Shown: positions 17,720-24,606 of the stretch, piece after piece
Position numbering within the stretch: position 1 is the first letter of the stretch
Layout: the number at the start of each line of letters is the position of its first letter
Assembly: GCF_000311985.1 (NCBI RefSeq)
Contig: NZ_HE978585.1
Span: 1 to 64,000 of the forward strand
Direction of reading: 5' to 3'
Length of the DNA: 64,000 nucleotides
Source: Kallipyga massiliensis ph2
Lineage (GTDB): Bacteria > Bacillota > Clostridia > Tissierellales > Peptoniphilaceae
Position numbers and translations under genes: made by a program
Notes under the pieces: generated by a model
Database searches by the model: none
What the model saw: the letters and a program-made list of their open reading frames with translations, nothing else
What the model was told of the DNA's origin: nothing

Positions 17720-19108
17720 TCATTTTTTCTCCCGTAGGGTAACCAGGTCCAGGTATTCCCGGGGATCCTCCCTGACCCGGTCCGGGTCCTTAAAGAAGTC
17801 CCTGCTGAGCCGGACGACAACGCCCGAAAGGCCAAGGAGGCCGATGAGGTTGGGGAAGGCCATGAGGGCGTTGAGGATGTTGGCCAGGGCCCAGACCAGG
17901 TCCAGACTAATGACGGCGCCCAGGCCCACGAGGATGACATAGAGGGCCTTATAGGGACGGCGGACCCGGTCGCCGAAGACATAGGCCGCCGCTGTCTCTC
18001 CGTAGTATTCCCAGCCCAGGATGGTGGAGAAAGCAAAGAGGACCAATCCGATGGTAACGATAGAGGATCCCAGGGGGAAGCCGGTGGAGAAAGCCCGGGA
18101 GGCCAGGGTGGAGGCATCGGTCCCAAAGTCCGTCAGCCCAGCGGTCAAAATGACCAGGGCGGTGATGGTGCAGACCAGGATGGTGTCCACAAAGACTTCA
18201 AAGACCCCCCAGATCCCCTGACGACAGGGGTGGTCCACCTGGGCCGTGGCCTGGGCGATGGGCGATGAGCCGAGGCCGGCCTCATTGGTGAAGACCCCCC
18301 GGGAGATCCCGGACCGGATGGCCTGCATGAAGCCAAAGCCGGCGGCCCCGCCCAGGGCGGCCCGGGAGGAGAAGGCCGAGGTGAAGATGGCAGCCAGGGC
18401 GGCGGGGATATTTTCAGCGTGAATGACCAGGAGGGCCAGGCCGCCCAGGATATAAAAGAGGGACATGAAGGGAACCAGCTTTTCCGTTACCCGGGAGATG
18501 GACCGGATCCCCCCTAAAATAACGAAGGAAACGAGGACAGGGAGGAGGATCCCCAAGGCGATCCGGGGAAAGCCGAAATTCCCTTCCAGGACCCCAGCAA
18601 TGGCGTTGGCCTGGGTCATGTTTCCGATGCCGAAGGCAGCAAAGGCGGCAAAAAGGGCAAAGAGGCCGGCCAGGTGGGTGAAACCCAGGCCCTTCTGGAG
18701 GTAGTACATGGGCCCGCCCACATACTCCCCTTTGGCGTTCTTCTCCCGATAGGCCAGGGCCAGGGTGACCTCGGCGTATTTGGTAGCCATGCCCAGGAAA
18801 GCCGCCAGCCACATCCAAAAGACCGCTCCGGGACCCCCGGTCAGGATGGCGGTAGAGACGCCCACGATGTTCCCGGTGCCTACCGTGGCTGCCAGGGCGG
18901 TGGACAGGGCTTGGAAGGGACTGACCGCCCCCTCCTCCGTCCCCACCTTCTCAAACATCCGGAGAAAGGTATTCTTCATGATAAAGGGGAACTTTCGGAA
19001 CTGGAGGGCCCCCAAGCGGAAGGTATAGAGGGTCCCCGCCCCAAGGATGAGGAAGATGAGGGGTGGTCCCCAGACAAAATCTTCAATGGTCTTTAAGATG
19101 GCTTCCAA
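17720..19108 (-). CDS. sodium:alanine/glycine symporter (AGCS family)
   Basis: 462 residues if it starts at TTG 19108, which sits five bases after AAAGGAGG; a longer frame from TTG 19129 would begin before the ribosome-binding site. The protein is hydrophobic throughout, with about eleven membrane segments. AGCS signatures include GTLYTFRLGALQFRKFP, TVGTGNIVGVSTAI and GGPGAVFWMWLAAF near the start, and TNEAGLGSSPIAQA in the middle. These carriers import alanine or glycine with Na+ across the plasma membrane. The exact substrate cannot be read. Its promoter overlaps the terminator of the upstream pyrophosphatase gene. Confidence 0.93.
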   Translation of the reverse strand: MEAILKTIEDFVWGPPLIFLILGAGTLYTFRLGALQFRKFPFIMKNTFLRMFEKVGTEEGAVSPFQALSTALAATVGTGNIVGVSTAILTGGPGAVFWMWLAAFLGMATKYAEVTLALAYREKNAKGEYVGGPMYYLQKGLGFTHLAGLFALFAAFAAFGIGNMTQANAIAGVLEGNFGFPRIALGILLPVLVSFVILGGIRSISRVTEKLVPFMSLFYILGGLALLVIHAENIPAALAAIFTSAFSSRAALGGAAGFGFMQAIRSGISRGVFTNEAGLGSSPIAQATAQVDHPCRQGIWGVFEVFVDTILVCTITALVILTAGLTDFGTDASTLASRAFSTGFPLGSSIVTIGLVLFAFSTILGWEYYGETAAAYVFGDRVRRPYKALYVILVGLGAVISLDLVWALANILNALMAFPNLIGLLGLSGVVVRLSRDFFKDPDRVREDPREYLDLVTLREKK

Positions 19109-19152
19109 ACCGGCCTCCTTTGTTCTCAATAAAAATAAAAAATAATGGATTA

Positions 19153-19161
19153 ATTATAACA
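19153..19161 (-). promoter_or_regulatory. extended -10 promoter for the symporter
   Basis: TGTTATAAT on the minus strand (TGn plus perfect -10), 44 bp upstream of the TTG start. No consensus -35. It begins within the T-tract of the preceding terminator. Confidence 0.55.
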
Positions 19162-19207
19162 AAAAAAAAGACGGCTTGAAGGGGAATTTCCCCTCCAAAC
19201 CGTCTTT
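19161..19207 (-). terminator. intrinsic terminator after hppA
   Basis: A long stem AAAGACGG...CCGTCTTT with inner GGGGAA/TTCCCC pairing, followed on the minus strand by a run of nine T. Confidence 0.9.
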
Positions 19208-19219
19208 TCTTTGGAAAAA

Positions 19220-21214
19220 TTATCCCAAAAAGAGCGGAACGAAGATCAGGGAGACCGTGGTCATGAGTTTGATCAAAATGTTGATAGATGGACCGGAGGT
19301 GTCCTTAAGGGGGTCGCCGACAGTATCGCCGATGACACCGGCCTTATGGGCATCGGATCCCTTGCCACCGTATTGTCCGCTTTCGATATACTTCTTGGCA
19401 TTGTCCCAAGCGCCGCCGGCGTTGGACATGAAGATGGCCATGAGGACGCCGGTGATCAGGGCTCCGACCAGGAGGCCGCCCAGGGCGGAAACGCCCAGGA
19501 GGAAGCCGACCACAACCGGGGCGATGATGGCGATAGCGCCCGGGAGAATCATCTTCCGCAGGGAGGCCTGGGTGGAGATGTCAATGCAGCGGCCGTAATC
19601 CGGCTGGGAAGTCCCCTGCATGATGCCGGGGTCGGATTGGAACTGGTGGCGAACTTCTTCAACCATATGGTTAGCCGCATCGCCCACCGCCGTCATGGTG
19701 AGGGCAGAGAAGAGGAAGGGGAGCATGCCGCCGATAAAGGCGCCGGCAATGACTTGGGGGCTGGTGATATCCAGGCCCTCCAAGCGGGCAGTCTGGGTGA
19801 ATGAGGCGAAGAGAGAGAGGGCGGTCAGGGCGGCAGACCCGATGGCGAAGCCCTTTCCGATGGCAGCGGTAGTGTTGCCCACGGAGTCCAGGTGGTCGGT
19901 GATGTCCCGGACGGATTCGGGCAGACTGGCCATCTCGGCAATGCCACCGGCATTGTCGGCGACAGGACCGTAGGCATCAACAGCAATGGTCATGGCACAG
20001 GTGGAGAGCATGCCCAGGGCAGCCAGGGACAGGCCAAAGAGACCTGCGGCTTCCCCCATGGAGGCCATGGAGGCATAGGAGAAGATGATACCCAGAGCAA
20101 TGAAGATCAGGGGAGCAGCGGTGGACTGCATACCGGCAGCCAGGCCGGCAATGATGTTGGTGGCTGCACCGGTCTGGGACTCCTCCGCAATCTTCTGGAC
20201 GAAAGGGTAGGAATCCGAGGTGTAGATTTCGGTCAGTTTGGAAATGATGAGTCCAACAGCCACGCCGACGATGACGGGGAGGAAGGGCTTGTAGTCTTGG
20301 AAGAAGATGAAGGAGAAGACCAAAGAGGCGATCAGCATAACCCCTGAGGAGATCAGAGTCCCCATGTTAAGAGACTTTTGGGGATCCTCGGACTCTCCGC
20401 GGACCGATTCAATGCCCACTACCGAGGCAACAATCCCGGAGGCAATGATGGCAAAGGAGTAGGAAATTCCGGTGTCTTGGAAAGCCAGGAAGCCCAGGGT
20501 CAGGGCGGAAAGGATGGCCCCGACATAGGATTCAAAGAGGTCAGCCCCCATCCCGGCCACGTCACCCACGTTATCGCCGACGTTATCCGCGATAACAGCA
20601 GGGTTTCTGGGGTCGTCTTCGGGAATGCCGGCTTCAACCTTGCCGACCAGGTCAGCGCCGACGTCAGCGGCCTTGGTATAGATCCCACCGCCTACACGGG
20701 CAAAGAGGGCGACGGAAGATGCCCCAAGGGAGTAGCCGGTAATGATTTGGACATCCTGGAAAATCAAATAAAAGAGGCCCATGCCGCAGGCACCCAGGCC
20801 CACAACGATCAGGCCCATGACGGATCCGGAGCTGAAGGCCACCTTCAGAGCATGGCTCATCCCTCCCCGGGCAGCGGCATTGGTCGTACGGACATTGGCT
20901 GCTGTCGCCGAGTTCATCCCGATAAATCCGGCCACCATGGAGGATAGGGCCCCGAAAAGGAAGCAGAGGGCGGTCATCCACTGACCTAGGAGCAGGCCGA
21001 TCAGGAAGAAGAGGACGCCGACAAAGACAGCGATGGATATGTATTCCCGGCGGAGGAAGGCAAAGGCACCATCACGGATCAGTCCGGCGAGGTAGGTCAT
21101 CCTCTCATTGCCGGTGGGCAGGAGCTGGATCTTCCGCATCTTTTGGATAGACAGGAAGATGGCAGCCCCTCCGACAATAATGGAGAGGACACCAAAAAAG
21201 ATCTTTGTAAACAT
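19220..21214 (-). CDS. hppA: K+-dependent membrane-bound pyrophosphatase (ion-pumping)
   Basis: 664 residues from ATG 21214, preceded by GGAGGCTCTT; the upstream in-frame extension lacks a ribosome-binding site. About sixteen membrane segments. The substrate-binding region reads [19 protein letters not shown] and then [19 protein letters not shown], with the usual aspartates and lysine. [16 protein letters not shown] carries alanine where K+-independent enzymes have lysine, so this is the K+-dependent class. Such enzymes pump Na+ and/or H+ using pyrophosphate hydrolysis; Na+ versus H+ cannot be decided here. A Na+ pump would fit the neighbouring Na+-driven symporter (inference). Confidence 0.95.
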   Translation of the reverse strand: MFTKIFFGVLSIIVGGAAIFLSIQKMRKIQLLPTGNERMTYLAGLIRDGAFAFLRREYISIAVFVGVLFFLIGLLLGQWMTALCFLFGALSSMVAGFIGMNSATAANVRTTNAAARGGMSHALKVAFSSGSVMGLIVVGLGACGMGLFYLIFQDVQIITGYSLGASSVALFARVGGGIYTKAADVGADLVGKVEAGIPEDDPRNPAVIADNVGDNVGDVAGMGADLFESYVGAILSALTLGFLAFQDTGISYSFAIIASGIVASVVGIESVRGESEDPQKSLNMGTLISSGVMLIASLVFSFIFFQDYKPFLPVIVGVAVGLIISKLTEIYTSDSYPFVQKIAEESQTGAATNIIAGLAAGMQSTAAPLIFIALGIIFSYASMASMGEAAGLFGLSLAALGMLSTCAMTIAVDAYGPVADNAGGIAEMASLPESVRDITDHLDSVGNTTAAIGKGFAIGSAALTALSLFASFTQTARLEGLDITSPQVIAGAFIGGMLPFLFSALTMTAVGDAANHMVEEVRHQFQSDPGIMQGTSQPDYGRCIDISTQASLRKMILPGAIAIIAPVVVGFLLGVSALGGLLVGALITGVLMAIFMSNAGGAWDNAKKYIESGQYGGKGSDAHKAGVIGDTVGDPLKDTSGPSINILIKLMTTVSLIFVPLFLG

Positions 21215-21306
21215 AAGAGCCTCCATAAAATAAGTTAAAAAATGTTTTCGGACCTTCCGCTTTCGGCTCCAAAAAGGAGGGGATGCGGCGTCCATTTCTT
21301 TACCAC

Positions 21307-21335
21307 ATATTAACACGGGTCAAAGGATTTCACAA
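21307..21335 (-). promoter_or_regulatory. hppA: hppA promoter
   Basis: TTGTGA (21335-21330) and TAATAT (21312-21307), 17 bp apart, with an upstream TGT giving an extended -10. About 90 bp upstream of the hppA start. Confidence 0.7.
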
Positions 21336-21375
21336 TTGATCCCCGAGTCCTTTTCACGGATTTCTTCCCCCTTTT

Positions 21376-21405
21376 TTGTTGATTTTTTCCCTTTAATGGT
21401 ATAAG
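21376..21405 (+). promoter_or_regulatory. mscL: mscL promoter
   Basis: TTGTTG (21376-21381) and TATAAG (21400-21405), 18 bp spacer, with TGG before the -10 (extended -10). The leader contains GGGCCC twice (near 21437 and 21467), able to form a hairpin. Confidence 0.6.
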
Positions 21406-21491
21406 TGAAGGAGAGATAATTGATCAATGAATCCAGGGGCCCTATTTTTTCCGATTTCTCATGCAAAGGGCCCAAATGAAAGGAAAGATTA

Positions 21492-21896
21492 ATGATTAAA
21501 GAATTTAAGGAATTTATTTCCCGTGGCAATGTCATGGATATGGCGGTTGGGGTCATTCTTGCCGCCGCCTTCAAGGCCATTATTGACTCCCTGGTCGCCG
21601 ATATTATCACCCCCCTCCTCAATGTCTTTTTGGAGGACGTCAACTTCCAGGACTGGGTGATCAAGGCCGGCCCTGTAGAATTCGGTATCGGAAACTTCAT
21701 CAACCAGGTCATCTCCTTCCTGGTCATCGCCCTGGTCCTCTTCTTCATTATCAAGGCGATGAATAAGGCAAGGAGTCTCAAGGGCACAAAGGAAGAGGTC
21801 GCTGAAGAAGCAACCACCAAGGTCTGCCCCTACTGCAAGTCGGAAATTGACATCGAGGCCACCCGCTGCCCCCACTGCACCAGCGCTCTGGAGTAG
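21492..21896 (+). CDS. mscL: large-conductance mechanosensitive channel with C-terminal zinc ribbon
   Basis: 134 residues. The N-terminal helix and first membrane segment read KEFKEFISRGNVMDMAVGVILAAAF split as KEFKEFISRGN and MDMAVGVI, the classic MscL signature; the second membrane segment is near residues 75-95. The usual cytoplasmic C-terminal helix is followed by a short domain with CPYC and CPHC, a zinc-ribbon-like pair of knuckles at about residues 113-130. MscL opens under membrane tension to release solutes on hypo-osmotic shock. The zinc ribbon is an accessory part of unknown role. Preceded by GAAAGGAAAG and followed by a terminator shared with rnhA. Confidence 0.95.
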   Translation: MIKEFKEFISRGNVMDMAVGVILAAAFKAIIDSLVADIITPLLNVFLEDVNFQDWVIKAGPVEFGIGNFINQVISFLVIALVLFFIIKAMNKARSLKGTKEEVAEEATTKVCPYCKSEIDIEATRCPHCTSALE

Positions 21897-21922
21897 CTTG
21901 TATCAAAAGAAAAGAGAAGAAA

Positions 21923-21951
21923 CCCCCATCCCTTCGGACGGGGGCTTTTTT
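21923..21951 (+). terminator. terminator between mscL and rnhA
   Basis: CCCCC/GGGGG stem with an inner TCC..GGA part and CTTC loop (one mismatch), followed by six T on the plus strand. Confidence 0.8.
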
Positions 21952-22573
21952 ATTGGTCAAGCTCCATATCGGCGCCTTTTTTGGCCAGGAGGTCAGCCTC
22001 TTCATTGTACTTGACCCCGGTATGGGCCTCTACCTTGACAAAGGAGAGATCCATGACCTCCCCCATCTTTTGGGCGAAGGACCGGTAGTCTTGGGTTAAA
22101 GGGAGGTTGGCCTTCCATTCCCCTAAGGCCCAGTGGCGGATGCCGGCATAGTCATAGTGGATAGTCAGGGACTTGGCTCCTCTTTTTTGGGCCTCCTTCA
22201 TGGCGACCTTGGCAGCCATGACCTCCCCCACCACATTCCGCGACTTGATGTCCGCCCCGGAAACAGGGCCGCAAAAGGTCTCCTTTCCCCGGTCCGAAAA
22301 AAGAACCACCCCGTAGCCGGCCCGCTTTTTCTTCGCTTGGTAGGACCCATCCACATAGGCCACGAAAACACCAGGTGGCAGACGGTCCGTGTCCACCACT
22401 CCCTTATCAGGAGCCTTCCTTCCGCCCTCTCCCTCCATGAAGGCCAGGGCTTCCTCCCGGCTGGAGAACTTCTTGTAAACGGCCCCCTTGTGGCCCATGA
22501 CCTGAGCCTTGCAAGCCTCCCAGGACTCATAGATGCCGGGGACCCGCCCTTCTTTTACCGCATAAAATTTCAT
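21950..22573 (-). CDS. rnhA: ribonuclease HI with N-terminal hybrid-binding domain
   Basis: 207 residues from ATG 22573 after GGAGGATGGA; the open frame upstream is not coding. The first 45 residues (KFYAVKEGRVPGIYESW, then AVYKKFSSREEALAFM) form the RNase H1 hybrid-binding (caulimovirus viroplasmin-type) domain. The catalytic domain follows with YVDGSY (Asp), GEVMAAKVA (Glu), HYDYAGIRHW (Asp) and AHTGVKYNEEAD (His and Asp), so the active site is complete. It removes RNA from RNA-DNA hybrids, such as R-loops and primers. It starts 20 bp after the amylase stop, so the two are probably cotranscribed. Confidence 0.94.
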   Translation of the reverse strand: MKFYAVKEGRVPGIYESWEACKAQVMGHKGAVYKKFSSREEALAFMEGEGGRKAPDKGVVDTDRLPPGVFVAYVDGSYQAKKKRAGYGVVLFSDRGKETFCGPVSGADIKSRNVVGEVMAAKVAMKEAQKRGAKSLTIHYDYAGIRHWALGEWKANLPLTQDYRSFAQKMGEVMDLSFVKVEAHTGVKYNEEADLLAKKGADMELDQ

Positions 22574-22593
22574 TCCATCCTCCCGGTCTTCTC

Positions 22594-24060
22594 TTATTCC
22601 TGAGTCCGGCCCCCATCCAGGTCCAGGTCCTCCCGGGTCCAATAGGTCACCGATCCCGGTGCCACGGTAAAGGTCCCGAAGCCTTCTTCATCAATGGTGA
22701 TTTCCTCATTCTTCCCCGACCAATCCTTATAGACCCGACCGGCTTCCTCTTGTCCCACAAAGAGTCTCTCCTGGTCCATGTCCCCGGTCGAAATCAGGAC
22801 GGCCAGGGGGTTGGGATGGTCCTCCGTCCCCCGGCGGACCCAGGCCATCTTGGTCGGTGTGACCATGTAGTCATCCTGGTCCCCGTAGGCCGCTTGTTGA
22901 CGGAGCTTGAGCATGGTACTGAGCCGGTCACCCATGCCCGGATAGTCTACATCAGGGATGCCCAGGAGGTCGCCGGCAAATACGCAAGGGTAACCGTCTT
23001 TACGGAATAAAATGAGAGCATAGGCAATTTCCTTGAACCAGTCCCCCACCCAGGACTCCAGAGACTGGCCGAGCTGGGAGTCATGGTTGTCCACAAAGGT
23101 GACGGCTGCCAAAGGCTTGTCTTGGACCAGGGAACCGTCAAAAATCTTCCGGATATCATAAGAAGGATCCGAGGCGGCTTGAGCAAAATTGAAGTGGAGG
23201 GGAACATCAAAGAGGTCCACATTGTAGGCCGTTTCATTGAGGTAGTGGCCCATGACCCCTTCATTGTTCTTCCAATACTCGCCGACGAAATAGAAATCCG
23301 GCTTCTCCTCCAGAATGTGGGCAGAGAGCACATCGATGAAATGGGAAGAGATGTGCTTAAGGGCATCATAGCGGAAACCGTCATAGCCCATCTTGTTGAC
23401 CATGAAGTCGGCCACCCGGGTAAGCTCCTCCACCACATCGGGATGGTCATGGTCGATATCGGCCGCCATAAGGTAGTCAAAATTCCCCTTCTCCAGGTCC
23501 GTCCCCTCGTTCCAATACTTGCCTTCCCCCAGGATCCGGTAGATGGCCTTTGTCCCGGTCTTCTGGTCAAAGTCAATCCCATTAAAGTGATAGTAATGCC
23601 AGGTGAAATCCGAATACTTCCCCTTTCGTCCCGGGAAGGTGAACTTGGTCCAACCTTCAATATCATAGGCTTCCGAGACGTCCTTGGACCGGTCATTTTG
23701 GTCCACCATGACGGCCTGGAAGACTTCGCTTTCGTCCGCCCCGTTCTTATGGTTGAAGACCATGTCCGCATAGACCTGGAGGCCTTGATCATGGAGGGCT
23801 TGGATGGCCTTCTCCAATTCCTCCCGGGTCCCGTAGCGGGTCCGGATGGTTCCCTTCTGATCGAACTCGCCCAGATCCCAATAGTCATAGGATCCGTAGC
23901 CCACATCCTGGGGGCTGGTTCCCTTGGCAGCCGGAGGCATCCATACCCCGGAGATCCCCAGGGCGGCCAGGTCCCCGGCCTTTTCCGCCAACTCTTTATA
24001 TAAGCGATCCTCCGGATAGTCCCAATAAAAGGCCTGATACATTACTCCATTTTCTTTCAT
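22594..24060 (-). CDS. cytoplasmic alpha-amylase (GH13)
   Basis: 488 residues from ATG 24060, preceded by AGGGAGAAAAAAG; the open frame continues upstream into the SRP RNA gene and is not coding there. No signal peptide, so it acts inside the cell, probably on maltodextrins or glycogen. GH13 motifs in order: DMVFNHKNGADE (region I), GFRYDALKHIS (region II, nucleophile Asp), FVGEYW (acid/base Glu) and FVDNHDSQ (region IV, transition-state Asp). The length matches the bacterial intracellular GH13_5 type. No promoter lies in the 20 bp between the SRP terminator and its ribosome-binding site, so it may depend on read-through or on a promoter inside the RNA gene. Confidence 0.93.
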   Translation of the reverse strand: MKENGVMYQAFYWDYPEDRLYKELAEKAGDLAALGISGVWMPPAAKGTSPQDVGYGSYDYWDLGEFDQKGTIRTRYGTREELEKAIQALHDQGLQVYADMVFNHKNGADESEVFQAVMVDQNDRSKDVSEAYDIEGWTKFTFPGRKGKYSDFTWHYYHFNGIDFDQKTGTKAIYRILGEGKYWNEGTDLEKGNFDYLMAADIDHDHPDVVEELTRVADFMVNKMGYDGFRYDALKHISSHFIDVLSAHILEEKPDFYFVGEYWKNNEGVMGHYLNETAYNVDLFDVPLHFNFAQAASDPSYDIRKIFDGSLVQDKPLAAVTFVDNHDSQLGQSLESWVGDWFKEIAYALILFRKDGYPCVFAGDLLGIPDVDYPGMGDRLSTMLKLRQQAAYGDQDDYMVTPTKMAWVRRGTEDHPNPLAVLISTGDMDQERLFVGQEEAGRVYKDWSGKNEEITIDEEGFGTFTVAPGSVTYWTREDLDLDGGRTQE

Positions 24061-24079
24061 CTTTTTTCTCCCTATCTCT

Positions 24080-24104
24080 AAAAAAAAGAAGCCCATTGGG
24101 CTTC
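24080..24104 (-). terminator. intrinsic terminator after SRP RNA
   Basis: GAAGCCC / GGGCTTC with a 3-base loop, followed on the minus strand by eight T. Confidence 0.88.
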
Positions 24105-24112
24105 TCCATAAG

Positions 24113-24381
24113 ACCGCACACCCGGCTTTGAAGCCAGGAGCAGGTTTCTTTCCAGGTAGTTTGCTCGTACACGGCTGCCTCAGTACACATGAAGGTGGAC
24201 CACTTAATGCTGCTTCCTTCCGGACCTGACATGGTTCATGGCTCTCCATTGCCTGAGACCGTGTAGTCAACACCACTTGCCAAGACTTACGTCCGCTCAC
24301 CAAACCCCGAGGCCGGGAATTCTACCCTGCTATAGCGGATTGCAGGTTCAGGGCACCGCTAACTCCCCGTATAGTGCACGG
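24113..24381 (-). ncRNA. ffs: signal recognition particle RNA, large Gram-positive type
   Basis: About 269 bases. The universal Ffh-binding apical core GGTCCGGAAGGAAGCAGC is present near 24208-24225, and the 5' Alu part shows AGCGGTGCCC and CCTGCAATCCGCTATAG. The ends CCGTGCAC (24381-24374) and GTGTGCGG (24121-24114) pair, fixing the termini to within a few bases. This RNA scaffolds Ffh and targets membrane and secreted proteins to FtsY. The 5' end overlaps the last bases of tRNA-Ser, so RNA processing at the tRNA 3' end may create the SRP RNA 5' end. Confidence 0.93.
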
Positions 24382-24465
24382 AGAGTGAGGGATTCGAACC
24401 CTCGATACGCTGTAGCGTATACATGATTTCCAATCATGCTCCTTCGACCACTCGGACAACTCTCC
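24379..24465 (-). tRNA. tRNA-Ser (anticodon GGA)
   Basis: 87 bases with the long variable arm of a class II tRNA. Acceptor GGAGAGT pairs with ACTCTCC; the anticodon stem CATGA/TCATG holds the loop TTGGAAA with GGA at 24431-24429; the T arm reads GGGTTCGAATCCC. CCA is not encoded. The discriminator is G. It reads UCC/UCU codons. Immediately followed by SRP RNA. Confidence 0.95.
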
Positions 24466-24482
24466 CTAGGTAGTACCTTGCT

Positions 24483-24512
24483 ATTCTAACCGACAACCCC
24501 TCCCCTTGTCAA
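24483..24512 (-). promoter_or_regulatory. promoter for tRNA-Ser and SRP RNA
   Basis: Perfect TTGACA (24512-24507) and TAGAAT (24488-24483) with an 18 bp spacer, 18 bp upstream of the mature tRNA 5' end. Confidence 0.82.
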
Positions 24513-24533
24513 CCGAATTATGGAACTTGTGGC

Positions 24534-24583
24534 AAAAAAAGAGAAGGGCCAGACCCCAAGGAGTCCTCCCTCGGGTCCGGCCC
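24534..24583 (-). terminator. terminator of the envelope operon
   Basis: GGGCCGGACCC pairs with GGGGTCTGGCCC around an inner hairpin; on the minus strand TTCTC and seven T follow. It closes the run of six minus-strand genes from 32500 to 24607. Confidence 0.85.
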
Positions 24584-24606
24584 ATTTTTTAACGCTCAGT
24601 CATTTT

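Noticed and set aside
21320-21820. 166-codon minus-strand frame across the hppA/mscL gap
   Set aside because: Covers the divergent promoters and the antisense of mscL; no ribosome-binding site or domain.
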